Positions 9,748 to 17,722 of a stretch of 47,406 nt of DNA are shown piece by piece (the first letter of the stretch is position 1; each line of letters begins with the position of its first letter). Origin of the DNA: Allobosea sp. CS1GBMeth4 (GTDB lineage Bacteria > Pseudomonadota > Alphaproteobacteria > Rhizobiales > Beijerinckiaceae); the NCBI RefSeq assembly GCF_900185715.1, contig NZ_FYAS01000029.1:1-47406 (forward strand), written 5' to 3'. The notes beneath the pieces are model-generated. The model was not told the DNA's origin, ran no database searches, and saw only the letters and a program-made list of their open reading frames with translations. The position numbers were made by a program, and so were the translations under genes.

Positions 9748-9839
9748 GATGGAGGTTTTTTGCAAAGCCCCGACAAGAGCGAAGGAACAGGTCGCGCTGA
9801 ACCGTTGACGCCGGGAGAAACGCGCCGCAAAGCTCAGCC

Positions 9840-11024
9840 ATGCCTGCGCCCTCTCCCGCCCCGCTCAATCCCGATCTCATCGACACCGCGCCCCCGCCGA
9901 TCCCCGAGGCCAAGGCCTGGGCCCGCGGCTATGCCGGCGGCTTCGGTCCGCTGATCGACCTGTCGCAGGCCGTGCCGGGCTCGCCGCCGCCGGCAGCCTT
10001 GCTGGAACGCCTCGCCGAGGCGGCAGCCCTGCCCGAGAGCACGCGCTATGGGCCGATCCTCGGCGACGATGTCCTGCGCGAGGCCTATGCCGCCGAGAGC
10101 GGCGCCTTCTATGGCGGTGCGATCCGGCCGCGGGAGATCGCGATCACCGCCGGCTGCAACCAGGCCTATGTCACGGTGATGATGGCGCTCGCCCGCGCCG
10201 GTGACAATGTGCTCCTGCCGACGCCCTGGTACTTCAACCACGAGATGACACTGAACATGCTCGGCGTCGCGCCGCGCCCGCTGCCCTGCGATCCGCAAGC
10301 CGGCTTCGTGCCGGACGCGGCGACGGCCGAGGCGCTGATCGACGAGCGCACCCGCGCCATCGTGCTGGTGACGCCGAACAATCCGACCGGCGCGGTCTAT
10401 CCGCCCTCGACCATCGCCGCCTTCGCCGAACTCTGCCGCAGGCGCAGGATCTGGCTGGTGCTCGACGAGACCTATCGCGACTTCCTGCCCGAAGGTGCCG
10501 ATCGGCCACATGAGCTCTTCGCCGCAAGCGACTGGCAGGATTCGCTGATCGGGCTCTACAGCTTCTCCAAGGCCTTTGCCGTGCCCGGCTGGCGGCTCGG
10601 CGCGATCACCGCCGGCGAGGCCGTGCTGGCGCAGATCGGCAAGGTGCTCGACTGCGTCCAGATCAGCCCCGTCCGCGCCGGCCAGGGCGCGGTCGCCTGG
10701 GGCATCGACGGCATCCGCGCCTGGCGCGAGGCCAACCGCGCCGAGATGAATTCCCGCGCCGCGCTCTTCCGCGAAGCGATCGGGCCGTTGAACGGCTGGA
10801 CTGTCCTCGCCGCCGGCGCCTATTTCGCCTATGTCGCCCACCCCTTCGAGGGCGTGCCGGCGGCGGAGGTCGTCCGCCGGCTGGTGCAGGAGCGCGGCGT
10901 CCTCGCCCTGCCCGGCCCCTATTTCGGCCCCGGCCAGGAGCGGCATCTGCGCATCGCCATCGCCAATGTCGCGGCCGAGCGCATCGCGGCGCTCGGCGAG
11001 CGGTTGAAGGGTTTCGCGCTCTGA
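9840..11024 (+). CDS. PLP-dependent class I/II aminotransferase
   Basis: Fold-type I aminotransferase of 394 residues. The PLP lysine is K244 in YSFSKAFAVPGWRLG. The VTPNNPTGA motif lies near 177-185 and the cofactor aspartate in WLVLDETYRDF. The C terminus has a GPYFGPGQERHLRIA substrate-arginine segment. This is the aspartate/aromatic aminotransferase-like subgroup; the amino donor cannot be told. It stands alone on the plus strand, and its stop codon is 4 nt from that of the convergent binding-protein gene. No strong Shine-Dalgarno precedes ATG 9840; CCGGGAGAAA is about 20 nt upstream. Confidence 0.92.
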   Translation: MPAPSPAPLNPDLIDTAPPPIPEAKAWARGYAGGFGPLIDLSQAVPGSPPPAALLERLAEAAALPESTRYGPILGDDVLREAYAAESGAFYGGAIRPREIAITAGCNQAYVTVMMALARAGDNVLLPTPWYFNHEMTLNMLGVAPRPLPCDPQAGFVPDAATAEALIDERTRAIVLVTPNNPTGAVYPPSTIAAFAELCRRRRIWLVLDETYRDFLPEGADRPHELFAASDWQDSLIGLYSFSKAFAVPGWRLGAITAGEAVLAQIGKVLDCVQISPVRAGQGAVAWGIDGIRAWREANRAEMNSRAALFREAIGPLNGWTVLAAGAYFAYVAHPFEGVPAAEVVRRLVQERGVLALPGPYFGPGQERHLRIAIANVAAERIAALGERLKGFAL

Positions 11025-11028
11025 CGCG

Positions 11029-12231
11029 TCACCCCTTCGCCGCCGGACACTTGCTCTCGCTCAGCGGCCAGACCGTCTCCTCGGGCGCGATCCTGCGCAC
11101 GATCTCGAAATAATCCCACGGCCCCTTCGAATCCGCCGGCTTCTTGACCCGCGCCAGATACATCTCGCGCAGCACGCGGCCGTCTGCCCGGATCGTCGCG
11201 TCCCTGGTGAAGGCGTCGTTGATCGGCATGGCGCGCATCGCCGCCGCGACCTTGTCGGGATCGTCGGTGCCGGCCTGCCTCACCGCCTTGAGATAATGCA
11301 GCACCGAGCCGTAGACGCCGGCATGCAGCATGGAGGGCATCATCCCGGCCTTCTCCAGGAATTGTTTCGACCAGGCGCGGGAGGCCTCGTCGAGATCCCA
11401 ATAGGAGGCCGTGGTCAGGTAGGTGCCCTGCGTCGCCTTGAGGCCGAGGCTGTGCACGTCCTGCAGGAAGAAGATCAGCGCCGCGAGGCTCTGCCCCTGC
11501 TCGGCCAGCCCGAACTCGCCGGCCTGCTTGATCGCATTGATCGTGTCGCCGCCGGCATTGGCGATGCCGACCACCTTCGCACCGGAGGATTGCGCGCGCA
11601 GCAGGAAGGAGGAGAAGTCGGCATTGTTGAGCGGATGGCGCACCGCGCCGACGACCTTGCCGCCATTGGCCTCGATGACGTCGGTCGCGTCCTTCTGCAG
11701 TTGGTGGCCGAAGGCATAATCGGAGGCCAGCATGAACCAGGAGGTGCCGCCGGCCTTGACCACGGCCGAGGCCGTGCCTCGCGCGACGCCATAGGTGTCG
11801 TAGGTCCAGTGGAAGCCATAGGGCGAGCACTGCTCGTTGGTCAGCGCCGTGGTGCCGGCGCCGGAATACATCACGATCCGCTTCTTCTCGCGGGCGAGCG
11901 CCTGCAGCGCCAGCGCCACCGCCGAATTCGGCACGTCGACCACGGCGTCGACCTTGTCGACGTCGAACCATTGCCGGGCGATCGCGGTGCCGACATCGGC
12001 CTTGTGCTGGTGGTCGGCGGCGACGATCCGGATCGGCTTGCCGAGCACGGTGGCGCCGAACTCCTTCACCGCGAGCTCCGCCGCGATCACCGAGCCCTTG
12101 CCGCCGATATCGGCGGTGACGCCGCCCATATCGGTGAGCACGCCGATCTTCACCGCATCGTCGCTGACCTGGGCCAGCGCCGGCAGGCTGGCGAGCGCCA
12201 CCAGGGTGCCGCCGACGAAAAGCGACCGCAT
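11029..12231 (-). CDS. Branched-chain amino-acid-type ABC substrate-binding protein (orphan)
   Basis: Periplasmic binding protein of the Leu/Ile/Val (Peripla_BP_6) family, 400 residues. It has a Sec signal peptide (MRSLFVGGTLVALASLPALA, cleavage after AQ) and the family opening VKIGVLTDMGG. The two-lobe pattern continues with IVMYSGAGTTALT, WFMLASDYAFGHQL and MHAGVYGSVLHYL-like segments. Start 12231 gives a GGGAGG spaced 6 nt; ATG 12234 is equally in frame. No permease or ATPase gene lies nearby, so it must use transport genes elsewhere or act in sensing. It sits 50 bp downstream of the alpha/beta hydrolase gene and probably shares its transcript under the divergent MarR regulator. Confidence 0.9.
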   Translation of the reverse strand: MRSLFVGGTLVALASLPALAQVSDDAVKIGVLTDMGGVTADIGGKGSVIAAELAVKEFGATVLGKPIRIVAADHQHKADVGTAIARQWFDVDKVDAVVDVPNSAVALALQALAREKKRIVMYSGAGTTALTNEQCSPYGFHWTYDTYGVARGTASAVVKAGGTSWFMLASDYAFGHQLQKDATDVIEANGGKVVGAVRHPLNNADFSSFLLRAQSSGAKVVGIANAGGDTINAIKQAGEFGLAEQGQSLAALIFFLQDVHSLGLKATQGTYLTTASYWDLDEASRAWSKQFLEKAGMMPSMLHAGVYGSVLHYLKAVRQAGTDDPDKVAAAMRAMPINDAFTRDATIRADGRVLREMYLARVKKPADSKGPWDYFEIVRRIAPEETVWPLSESKCPAAKG

Positions 12232-12281
12232 CATCTTCCTCCCGAGCTGTCGTCCGGCGGGCTCTGCCGCCGGTTCGAGCC

Positions 12282-13220
12282 TCAAAGACCCCTTGCCTCC
12301 AGCCAGGCGACGATCAGGGCCGCGATCTCGTCGCTGTTGTCCTCGCACATCGGCAGATGGCCGTTGCCGGTGATGCCGCGCTCCGGCAGCCACGCGAATT
12401 CGGCGCCGAGATAGCGCGCCGTCGCCGCGTCGACCGCGCGCGGATGGCGCGGGTCGCTGTCGCCGGTGAGGATCAGGATCGGCAGCGCGGCGAGATTCGC
12501 CGGGTCGGCGATGCGCAGCCCCTTGCCGCCGATATTGAAGCGCTCGTTCATCAGGCGTGCGCTCTCGGGCACGATCGAGCGCCGATAGGCCTCGAAGGCC
12601 TGTTTCGGAAAGCGCCCGGAATTGGCCCAGTAGGCCCGCATGAACTCGGGCGGGATGAAGAGCGGCTCGTCCTCCTCGACCCGGACCGGGCAGCCCAGGC
12701 TCTCGTCGTCCTTGAGCTTCGCCACCGCCTCGGCCTCGTCAGGCAGCACCGGCAGCAGGTTCGCCGGCCCGCCGGGCGCCACGCCGACGATGGCCGCGAC
12801 CGCCTGCGGGCTGCGCTCGGCGATCCACCAGGCCATTGGCCCGCTCGCCGAATGCACGAGCAGCACCGCCGGCCCGATCTCCTCCAGCAGGTACTGCAAG
12901 GAGGTCGCGATCTCGACGCTCGACAACGTCGCGAAATCCGGCCGCATCGGCGAGCGGCCATGGCCCGGCCAGTCCGGCACGAAGACGGCGCGGCCGGCGG
13001 CGGCGAAGGCCGGCGCCCAGCCGGGCCGGCCATCGGGCGTCGTGAGGTAGCAGGCGCCGGTATGCCCGCCGCCATGGACGAGGACGATCGGCAGACGGCC
13101 CGGAGCGGCCGCCCCGAGCCGGTCGACATAGATCGGATGGGCTTGCGTACCCGAATAGAAGCATTGCCGTTCCGGCGCGCGCGAAAGCGCCTGCCGCCCC
13201 GCGGCACCAGCCTGATCCAT
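12282..13220 (-). CDS. Alpha/beta hydrolase
   Basis: Cytoplasmic alpha/beta-hydrolase of 312 residues without a signal peptide. It shows the oxyanion segment LVHGGGHTG, a PDWPGHGRS loop, a nucleophile elbow of the HSASG type (Ser in LLVHSASGPMA, in place of the usual GHSxG), the acid in LTGDSDPRHP and the histidine in GNGHLPMCED. The substrate is unknown; the HSxSG elbow occurs in a group of esterase and lactonase-like proteins. The ATG at 13220 has an excellent GGGAGGAGG. It is the first gene of a two-gene unit with the binding protein, divergent from marR across 61 bp. Confidence 0.9.
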   Translation of the reverse strand: MDQAGAAGRQALSRAPERQCFYSGTQAHPIYVDRLGAAAPGRLPIVLVHGGGHTGACYLTTPDGRPGWAPAFAAAGRAVFVPDWPGHGRSPMRPDFATLSSVEIATSLQYLLEEIGPAVLLVHSASGPMAWWIAERSPQAVAAIVGVAPGGPANLLPVLPDEAEAVAKLKDDESLGCPVRVEEDEPLFIPPEFMRAYWANSGRFPKQAFEAYRRSIVPESARLMNERFNIGGKGLRIADPANLAALPILILTGDSDPRHPRAVDAATARYLGAEFAWLPERGITGNGHLPMCEDNSDEIAALIVAWLEARGL

Positions 13221-13250
13221 CGCCTCCTCCCGGCCCCGGCAAAGCCGTGC

Positions 13251-13268
13251 CATTCCTTATCCGGAATG
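13251..13268. promoter_or_regulatory. Candidate MarR operator between divergent genes
   Basis: Perfect inverted repeat CATTCC-TTATCC-GGAATG in the 61-bp gap between the hydrolase gene and marR. MarR-family proteins typically bind such palindromes next to their own gene. The site lies 31-48 nt upstream of the hydrolase start and 14 nt upstream of marR. The assignment is an inference from position and symmetry. Confidence 0.5.
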
Positions 13269-13281
13269 CTAGGACCGGCTC

Positions 13282-13818
13282 ATGGCGCGCGCAACAAAAA
13301 AGTCCAATGTGAGACTAATTCCGCAGGACGAGGCCGGCGAGCTCGGCGCCGGCCGGCGGCGCGCCATCCTCGACGGCACCGCGATCCCGACCGCCTACAA
13401 GATCGGCTACATCCTGAACTTCTATCGCGAGCCCTCTTTCCGGGCGATCGAGATGGAGTACGGGCTGACCCGGCCGGAGATCGTCATCCTGATCTTCCTG
13501 ACCGTCCGCGACGGCGCCAGCGCCAGCGAGTTCTGCGAATTCTCCGGCCATCTCAAGGCGAGCGTCAGCCGCGCCGTGATCCTGCTCGAGAAGAAGGGGC
13601 TGATCCGCCGCGAGCCCGACAGGGCCGACAGCCGCCGCCAGCTCCTCTTCCTGACGCCGGAGGGCCGCGCGCTCTACGAGCGCTACATCCCGGCGCTCGA
13701 GGCCAGGGAGCAGGCGATGCTCGCCTGCCTCTCGGGCGAGGAAAAGGCCCAGCTCGGGCGGCTGCTCGACAAGCTCGCCGCCCATGTCCCGCATTGGGGC
13801 TTCGCTTCGGAATTGTGA
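13282..13818 (+). CDS. MarR-family transcriptional regulator
   Basis: A 178-residue winged-helix regulator of the MarR type. Residues about 60-130 form the core: GLTRPEIVILIFL, SGHLKASVSRAVILLEKKGLIRREPD (recognition helix and wing start), DSRRQLLFLTPEGR. It has a basic N-terminal tail and a C-terminal dimerisation helix. The ATG at 13282 follows AGGA with 7 nt spacing. It is divergent from the hydrolase plus binding-protein genes, which are its likely targets; the effector is unknown. It is convergent with uxaA and shares a stop-codon palindrome with it. Confidence 0.92.
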   Translation: MARATKKSNVRLIPQDEAGELGAGRRRAILDGTAIPTAYKIGYILNFYREPSFRAIEMEYGLTRPEIVILIFLTVRDGASASEFCEFSGHLKASVSRAVILLEKKGLIRREPDRADSRRQLLFLTPEGRALYERYIPALEAREQAMLACLSGEEKAQLGRLLDKLAAHVPHWGFASEL

Positions 13819-13835
13819 GGCGGCGTGCGCCTCAC
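13815..13835. terminator. Shared hairpin at the convergent marR/uxaA ends
   Basis: Perfect 8-bp inverted repeat GTGAGGCG / CGCCTCAC with a 5-nt loop. The marR stop TGA (13816-13818) lies in one arm and the uxaA stop (13832-13834) in the mirrored position of the other. Either transcript would form the same hairpin. No T-run follows. Confidence 0.55.
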
Positions 13836-15361
13836 ATCGTCGCGCCGATCTGCCAGGGCACGAACTCGGCATCGCCATAGCCGAGCTGCTCGGATTTCGA
13901 ACGCTCGCCCGAGGCGACCTTCAGCAGCGTCTCGAAGATCTCGCGGCCCTTCTGCTCGAGGGTCACGCCGTCGAGCACGTCGCCGCAGTTGATGTCCATG
14001 TCGTCGATCATCTTCTCGTAGATCGGCGTGTTGGTGGCGAGCTTCACCGACGGCGTCGGCTTGCAGCCATAGGCCGAGCCGCGCCCGGTGGTGAAGGCGA
14101 GGATGTTCGCGCCGCCCGCGACCTGGCCGGTCGCCGCGACGGGATCGTAGCCGGGCGTGTCCATGTAGACGAAGCCCTTCGCCCGCACCGGCTCGGCGTA
14201 ATGGTAGACTGCCGAGAGCGTCTTGGTGCCGCCCTTGGCCGCCGCGCCGAGCGATTTCTCCAGGATGGTGGTCAAGCCCCCCGCCTTGTTCCCCGGCGAG
14301 GGATTGTTGTTCATGCTCATCCGGGCGCGCTCGGTATAGTCCTCCCACCATTTGATGATGCCGACGAGCTTCTCGCCGACCTCGCGGGTGGCGGCGCGCC
14401 GCGTCAGCAGGTGCTCGGCGCCGTAGATCTCCGGCGTCTCGGAGAGGATGGCGGTGCCGCCATGCTCGACCAGGATGTCGGCCGCGGCGCCGAGCGCCGG
14501 GTTGGCGGTGATGCCGGAATAGCCGTCGGAACCGCCGCATTGCAGCGCCAGCACCAGTTCGGAAGCCGGCACGCTCTCGCGCACCGCCCGGTTGGCGATC
14601 GGCAGCATCGCCTTCAGCGCCTCGACGCCGGCGGCGACGGTCTTCCTGGTGCCGCCGGTCTCCTGGATCGTCATGGTGCGGAAGACGTCGCTCTCCTCGA
14701 CGCCATAGGCTTCCTTCATCCGCTTGATCTGGAAGCCCTCGCAGCCGAGGCCGACGACCAGCACCGCCGCCATGTTTGGGTTGCAGGCATAGCCCCAGGT
14801 GGTGCGCTTCAGCACCTCGAAGCTCTCGCCATTGTAGTCGATGCCGCAGCCGGTGCCGTGGGTCAGCGCGATCACCCCGTCGACATTGGGATAGTCGGCG
14901 AGGATGCCGGAGCGCCTGACCTCCTCGGCCATGAAGCGCGCGGCCGAGGCCGAGCAGTTCACCGAGGTCAGGATGCCGACATAGTTGCGCGTGCCGGCGC
15001 GGCCGTCCTTGCGGCGGAAGCCCTGGAAGATCGCCTGCTGCTCGACCGGCAGCACGAACTCCGGCTTCGCCTCGGCGGCGTAGGCATAGTCGCGCTCGAA
15101 GGCGTGGAAGCCGGTATTGTGCTCGTGCACCCATTCGCCCGGCGGGATGTCGAGCGTGGCGAAGCCGATGATCTGGCCGAACTTACGGATCGGCTCGTCC
15201 TTGGCGATCGGCACCAGCGCGATCTTGTGGCCGCGCGGGATGCGCTTTTGCGCCTCGACGCCGGCGGCCGTCACGCCGACATCGATCGGATCGACGGCGA
15301 CGGCGACATTGTCGGCGGCGTTGAGCTTCAGGGTGCGCGGCGGAACGGCTTTGTCGAGCAT
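13832..15361 (-). CDS. uxaA: Altronate dehydratase family protein (UxaA type, full length)
   Basis: A 509-residue member of the altronate/galactarate dehydratase family, which removes water from hexonates to give 2-keto-3-deoxy-gluconate. It carries an N-terminal SAF domain (about 14-85, DPIDVGVTAAG to PPGEWVHEHN) and the large C-terminal domain with GFRRKDGRAGTRNYV, NCSASAA, ALTHGTGCG, ALQCGGSDGYSG and SMNNNPSPGNKAGG. Conserved Cys and His residues for the metal are present. The ATG at 15361 has AAGG 7 nt upstream; upstream ATGs at 15394 and 15589 read into the repeat. Galactarate dehydratase (GarD) is the main alternative. It follows gnd-gntK on the same strand, separated by a palindromic repeat. 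Confidence 0.9.
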   Translation of the reverse strand: MLDKAVPPRTLKLNAADNVAVAVDPIDVGVTAAGVEAQKRIPRGHKIALVPIAKDEPIRKFGQIIGFATLDIPPGEWVHEHNTGFHAFERDYAYAAEAKPEFVLPVEQQAIFQGFRRKDGRAGTRNYVGILTSVNCSASAARFMAEEVRRSGILADYPNVDGVIALTHGTGCGIDYNGESFEVLKRTTWGYACNPNMAAVLVVGLGCEGFQIKRMKEAYGVEESDVFRTMTIQETGGTRKTVAAGVEALKAMLPIANRAVRESVPASELVLALQCGGSDGYSGITANPALGAAADILVEHGGTAILSETPEIYGAEHLLTRRAATREVGEKLVGIIKWWEDYTERARMSMNNNPSPGNKAGGLTTILEKSLGAAAKGGTKTLSAVYHYAEPVRAKGFVYMDTPGYDPVAATGQVAGGANILAFTTGRGSAYGCKPTPSVKLATNTPIYEKMIDDMDINCGDVLDGVTLEQKGREIFETLLKVASGERSKSEQLGYGDAEFVPWQIGATM

Positions 15362-15499
15362 GATGTTACCTTGGATCGGCGGCTCCTCCGCCATCCCTAT
15401 CCCATGCGCCGATTGCGGCCTTTTTTCAATCGTTTGAAGGTAGCAGCGGGCTTGCAGCGCGCGCCGGACGGTTCCGACGGTTGGCAAGGCCCGGATTCC

Positions 15500-15592
15500 G
15501 TCATGGTCGGGCTTGTCCCGACCAGCCACGTCTTCGTCCTTCGAGAGCGGTGTCCAGGACGTGGATGCTCGCCACCAGGGGGCGAGCATGAC
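15500..15592. repeat. GTCATGGTCGG-type palindromic intergenic repeat
   Basis: A 93-bp imperfect palindrome. Outer arms are GTCATGGTCG... and ...GCGAGCATGAC. Inner arms CCACGTC and GACGTGG are also visible. It lies between gntK (stop at 15603) and uxaA, so it interrupts what would otherwise be a gnd-gntK-uxaA transcript. Only one copy is seen in this window. Confidence 0.8.
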
Positions 15593-15602
15593 GGTAGTGC
15601 CC

Positions 15603-16130
15603 TCACCCCAGCCGCAGCTTCCGCACCACCTGCTCGACGATCGCCTCCTTGCTCGCCTCGACCTGGACGACCAGCGGCTTCTCGTCTGCGCCCGGCTCCT
15701 CCAGCGTCGCGAACTGGCTGTCGAGCAGCGAAGGCGGCATGAAATGGTGCTGGCGCGCCGCCATGCGCTGGCCGATCAGTTCCCGCGAGCCCCTGAGATA
15801 GACCAGCGCGACATCGGGCCGGCCGCCGACGATCACGTCGCGATACGCTTTCTTCAGCGCCGAGCAGGTGACGATGCCGTTGCCGCCGCTTGCACGCAAT
15901 CCGTCGATCCAGGCCGCGATCGCCGCGAGCCAGGGCTTGCGGTCCTCGTCGGTCAGCGGGATGCCTGCCGACATCTTCGCGACGTTGGCCGGCGGATGGA
16001 ACGTATCGGCGTCCCGGAAGGGCCAGCCGAGCCGCTCGGCCAGCCGCTCGCCGAGCGAGGTCTTGCCCGAGCTCGCCACGCCCATCACGACGACCACAGC
16101 CGGCGGACCGGCATCCCTAGCGACAACCAT
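15603..16130 (-). CDS. gntK: Gluconokinase
   Basis: Gluconate kinase that makes 6-phosphogluconate using ATP. The 175-residue product has the P-loop GVASSGKT (17-24), the substrate segment DADTFHPPANVAKMSAGIPL, the TCSALKKAYRD helix and HHFMPPSLLDSQ. These are all typical of the GntK/IdnK family at usual length. It begins 5 bp after the gnd stop, so gnd-gntK form an operon that phosphorylates gluconate and then oxidatively decarboxylates it. Confidence 0.95.
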   Translation of the reverse strand: MVVARDAGPPAVVVVMGVASSGKTSLGERLAERLGWPFRDADTFHPPANVAKMSAGIPLTDEDRKPWLAAIAAWIDGLRASGGNGIVTCSALKKAYRDVIVGGRPDVALVYLRGSRELIGQRMAARQHHFMPPSLLDSQFATLEEPGADEKPLVVQVEASKEAIVEQVVRKLRLG

Positions 16131-16135
16131 CCGCG

Positions 16136-17122
16136 TCAGCCCTGCTTCTTCGGCTCGACATGGCCGCCGAAGCCGGCGCGCATGGCGGAGAGGATCTTCT
16201 CGGCGAAGGTGTGGTCCTTGCGCGAGCGGAAGCGCGTGTAGAGCGAGGAGGTCAGCACCTCGGCCGGCGTCGCGGTCTCGATCGCGGCCTGCACCGTCCA
16301 GCGCCCCTCGCCCGAATCCGAGACATGGCCGGAATAGGCGGACAGTTCCTCGTCCGCCGCCAGCGCCTCGGCGGTGAGGTCGAGCAGCCAGGAGGTCACG
16401 ACCGAGCCGCGCCGCCAGACCTCGGCGATCTCGGCGACGTCGAAGTCGAAGCCGTATTCCTCCGGCAGGCCCTCCCTCGCCGAGGCGTTGCGCAGGAGGT
16501 CGAAGCCCTCGGCGAAGGCCTGCATCATCCCGTATTCGATGCCGTTATGGATCATCTTGACGAAATGGCCGGCGCCGGCCGGGCCGCAATGCAGATAGCC
16601 CTGCTCGGCCGTCGGGTTACGGCCCTCGCGATGCCTGGTCGGCTCGATCCCGCCCTTGCCCGGCGCCAGCGCCTGGAAGATCGGCTCCAGCCGGTCGAAC
16701 ACGCCCTTGTCGCCGCCGATCATCAGGCAGTAGCCGCGCTCCAGCCCGTGCACGCCGCCGGAGGTGCCGATGTCGAGATAGTGCAGGCCGCGGGCGGCGA
16801 GCTCGCGCCCGCGCCGGACATCGTCCTTCCAGAAGGCGTTGCCGCCATCGATCAGCGTGTCGCCCGGCGCCAGCATGCCGGCGAGCTCGGCGAGCGTCGT
16901 CTCGGTGATCGCGCCGGCCGGCAGCATGATCCAGATCGCGCGCGGCGCCTGAAGCTTTTCGACCATCTCCCTGAGGTCGCCGGCATTGACGGCGCCGTCC
17001 TGTGCCAGCGCCTCGCCCGGCTTCGGGTCGCGGTCATAGACCACGCATTGATGGCCGGCGCGGTGCAGCCGCCGGACGATATTGGCTCCCATCCGGCCGA
17101 GGCCGACCACTCCAAGCTGCAT
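16136..17122 (-). CDS. gnd: 6-phosphogluconate dehydrogenase, decarboxylating (short type)
   Basis: Converts 6-phosphogluconate to ribulose 5-phosphate and CO2. The 328-residue product is the short, often NAD-preferring type (GntZ/YqeC-like), not the roughly 470-residue enteric form. It has a Rossmann motif GLGRMG (7-12), an IDGGNAFW segment, the [14 protein letters not shown] substrate loop, the active-site [16 protein letters not shown] and a C-terminal [12 protein letters not shown]. Cofactor preference is inferred from family. It is the first gene of gnd-gntK. Upstream lies a GC-rich palindromic repeat that would be part of its leader region. Confidence 0.94.
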   Translation of the reverse strand: MQLGVVGLGRMGANIVRRLHRAGHQCVVYDRDPKPGEALAQDGAVNAGDLREMVEKLQAPRAIWIMLPAGAITETTLAELAGMLAPGDTLIDGGNAFWKDDVRRGRELAARGLHYLDIGTSGGVHGLERGYCLMIGGDKGVFDRLEPIFQALAPGKGGIEPTRHREGRNPTAEQGYLHCGPAGAGHFVKMIHNGIEYGMMQAFAEGFDLLRNASAREGLPEEYGFDFDVAEIAEVWRRGSVVTSWLLDLTAEALAADEELSAYSGHVSDSGEGRWTVQAAIETATPAEVLTSSLYTRFRSRKDHTFAEKILSAMRAGFGGHVEPKKQG

Positions 17123-17251
17123 CGCGAACGCTCCAGCGCCGGCGGGAAGCCGGCTTTGGCGACGCTACATGCCCCGCCGAGCCCCGGCGGGCAAGCCGCG
17201 CCGGTTCGGCGCGGCCGATTGCCTGAAGCATGACCCGCCATTGCCGAGGGC

Positions 17252-17390
17252 GCTCTCCCTCCCCCTGCTTGCGATGGGGAGGGCTGGGGTGGGGGGCAGC
17301 GCAGCTCGGCGCCGAACCGCAAAAGACCGAGCGCTGCTTTCCCGCCGCCCATCCCCTAACCCTTCCCACGGCAAGCGGGAGGAAGGGAGC
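17252..17390. repeat. CCCTCCCC/GCTTGCG-type palindromic repeat, intergenic copy
   Basis: A 139-bp imperfect palindrome filling most of the 304-bp gap between gnd and the small gene downstream of acdS. The left arm runs GCTCTCCCTCCCCCTGCTTG...GGGGTGGGGGGC and the right arm GCCCATCCCC...GGGAGC. The arms match those of the copy inserted in the coding sequence at 37105-37236. Nothing else recognisable was seen in this gap. Confidence 0.85.
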
Positions 17391-17426
17391 GCGCCCGCCT
17401 TCGAGCGACAGCGCGGCGAAGTCAGA

Positions 17427-17717
17427 TCACGGGAACATCAGCGGCAGCGGCTCGGCCTGCCAGGTGGCGTCGAGCGCGAGCAGCCTGACGGCGGTCGGGG
17501 CGAGCCCGTCGCCCGCGGCGTCGGCGACGAAGCGCTCCGCCGCCGCCGCTCCGGGGAAGCCGACCGCCAGGACGATGCCGCCTGCCGGCCCCCGATCGCG
17601 GGCAACGAAGCTCAGCTTCGCCCGCCCGCCGAGGCCGAGCCGGCCGATCCGCGCCAGCAGGGCCGCGCGCAGATCCTCGCGCCCCGCCGCGATCTCACAG
17701 AGCACGAGCGCCTCCAT
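17427..17717 (-). CDS. Small protein of unknown function downstream of acdS
   Basis: A 96-residue protein starting MEALVLCEIAAG. I do not recognise a family. The pattern of short strands and helices (ALVLCEIAAG, KLSFVARD, GGIVLAVGFPGAAAAERFVAD, VRLLALDA) looks like a small alpha/beta, perhaps ferredoxin-like, domain. No membrane helix or metal motif is present. Its start is 5 bp from the acdS stop, so the two are almost surely co-transcribed. Codon use resembles its neighbours. Confidence 0.65.
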   Translation of the reverse strand: MEALVLCEIAAGREDLRAALLARIGRLGLGGRAKLSFVARDRGPAGGIVLAVGFPGAAAAERFVADAAGDGLAPTAVRLLALDATWQAEPLPLMFP

Positions 17718-17722
17718 GGCGC

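Noticed and set aside
13784..15742. A 652-residue open frame on the plus strand across uxaA and gntK
   Set aside because: It runs antisense to a recognised dehydratase gene and through a palindromic repeat; no domain was seen.
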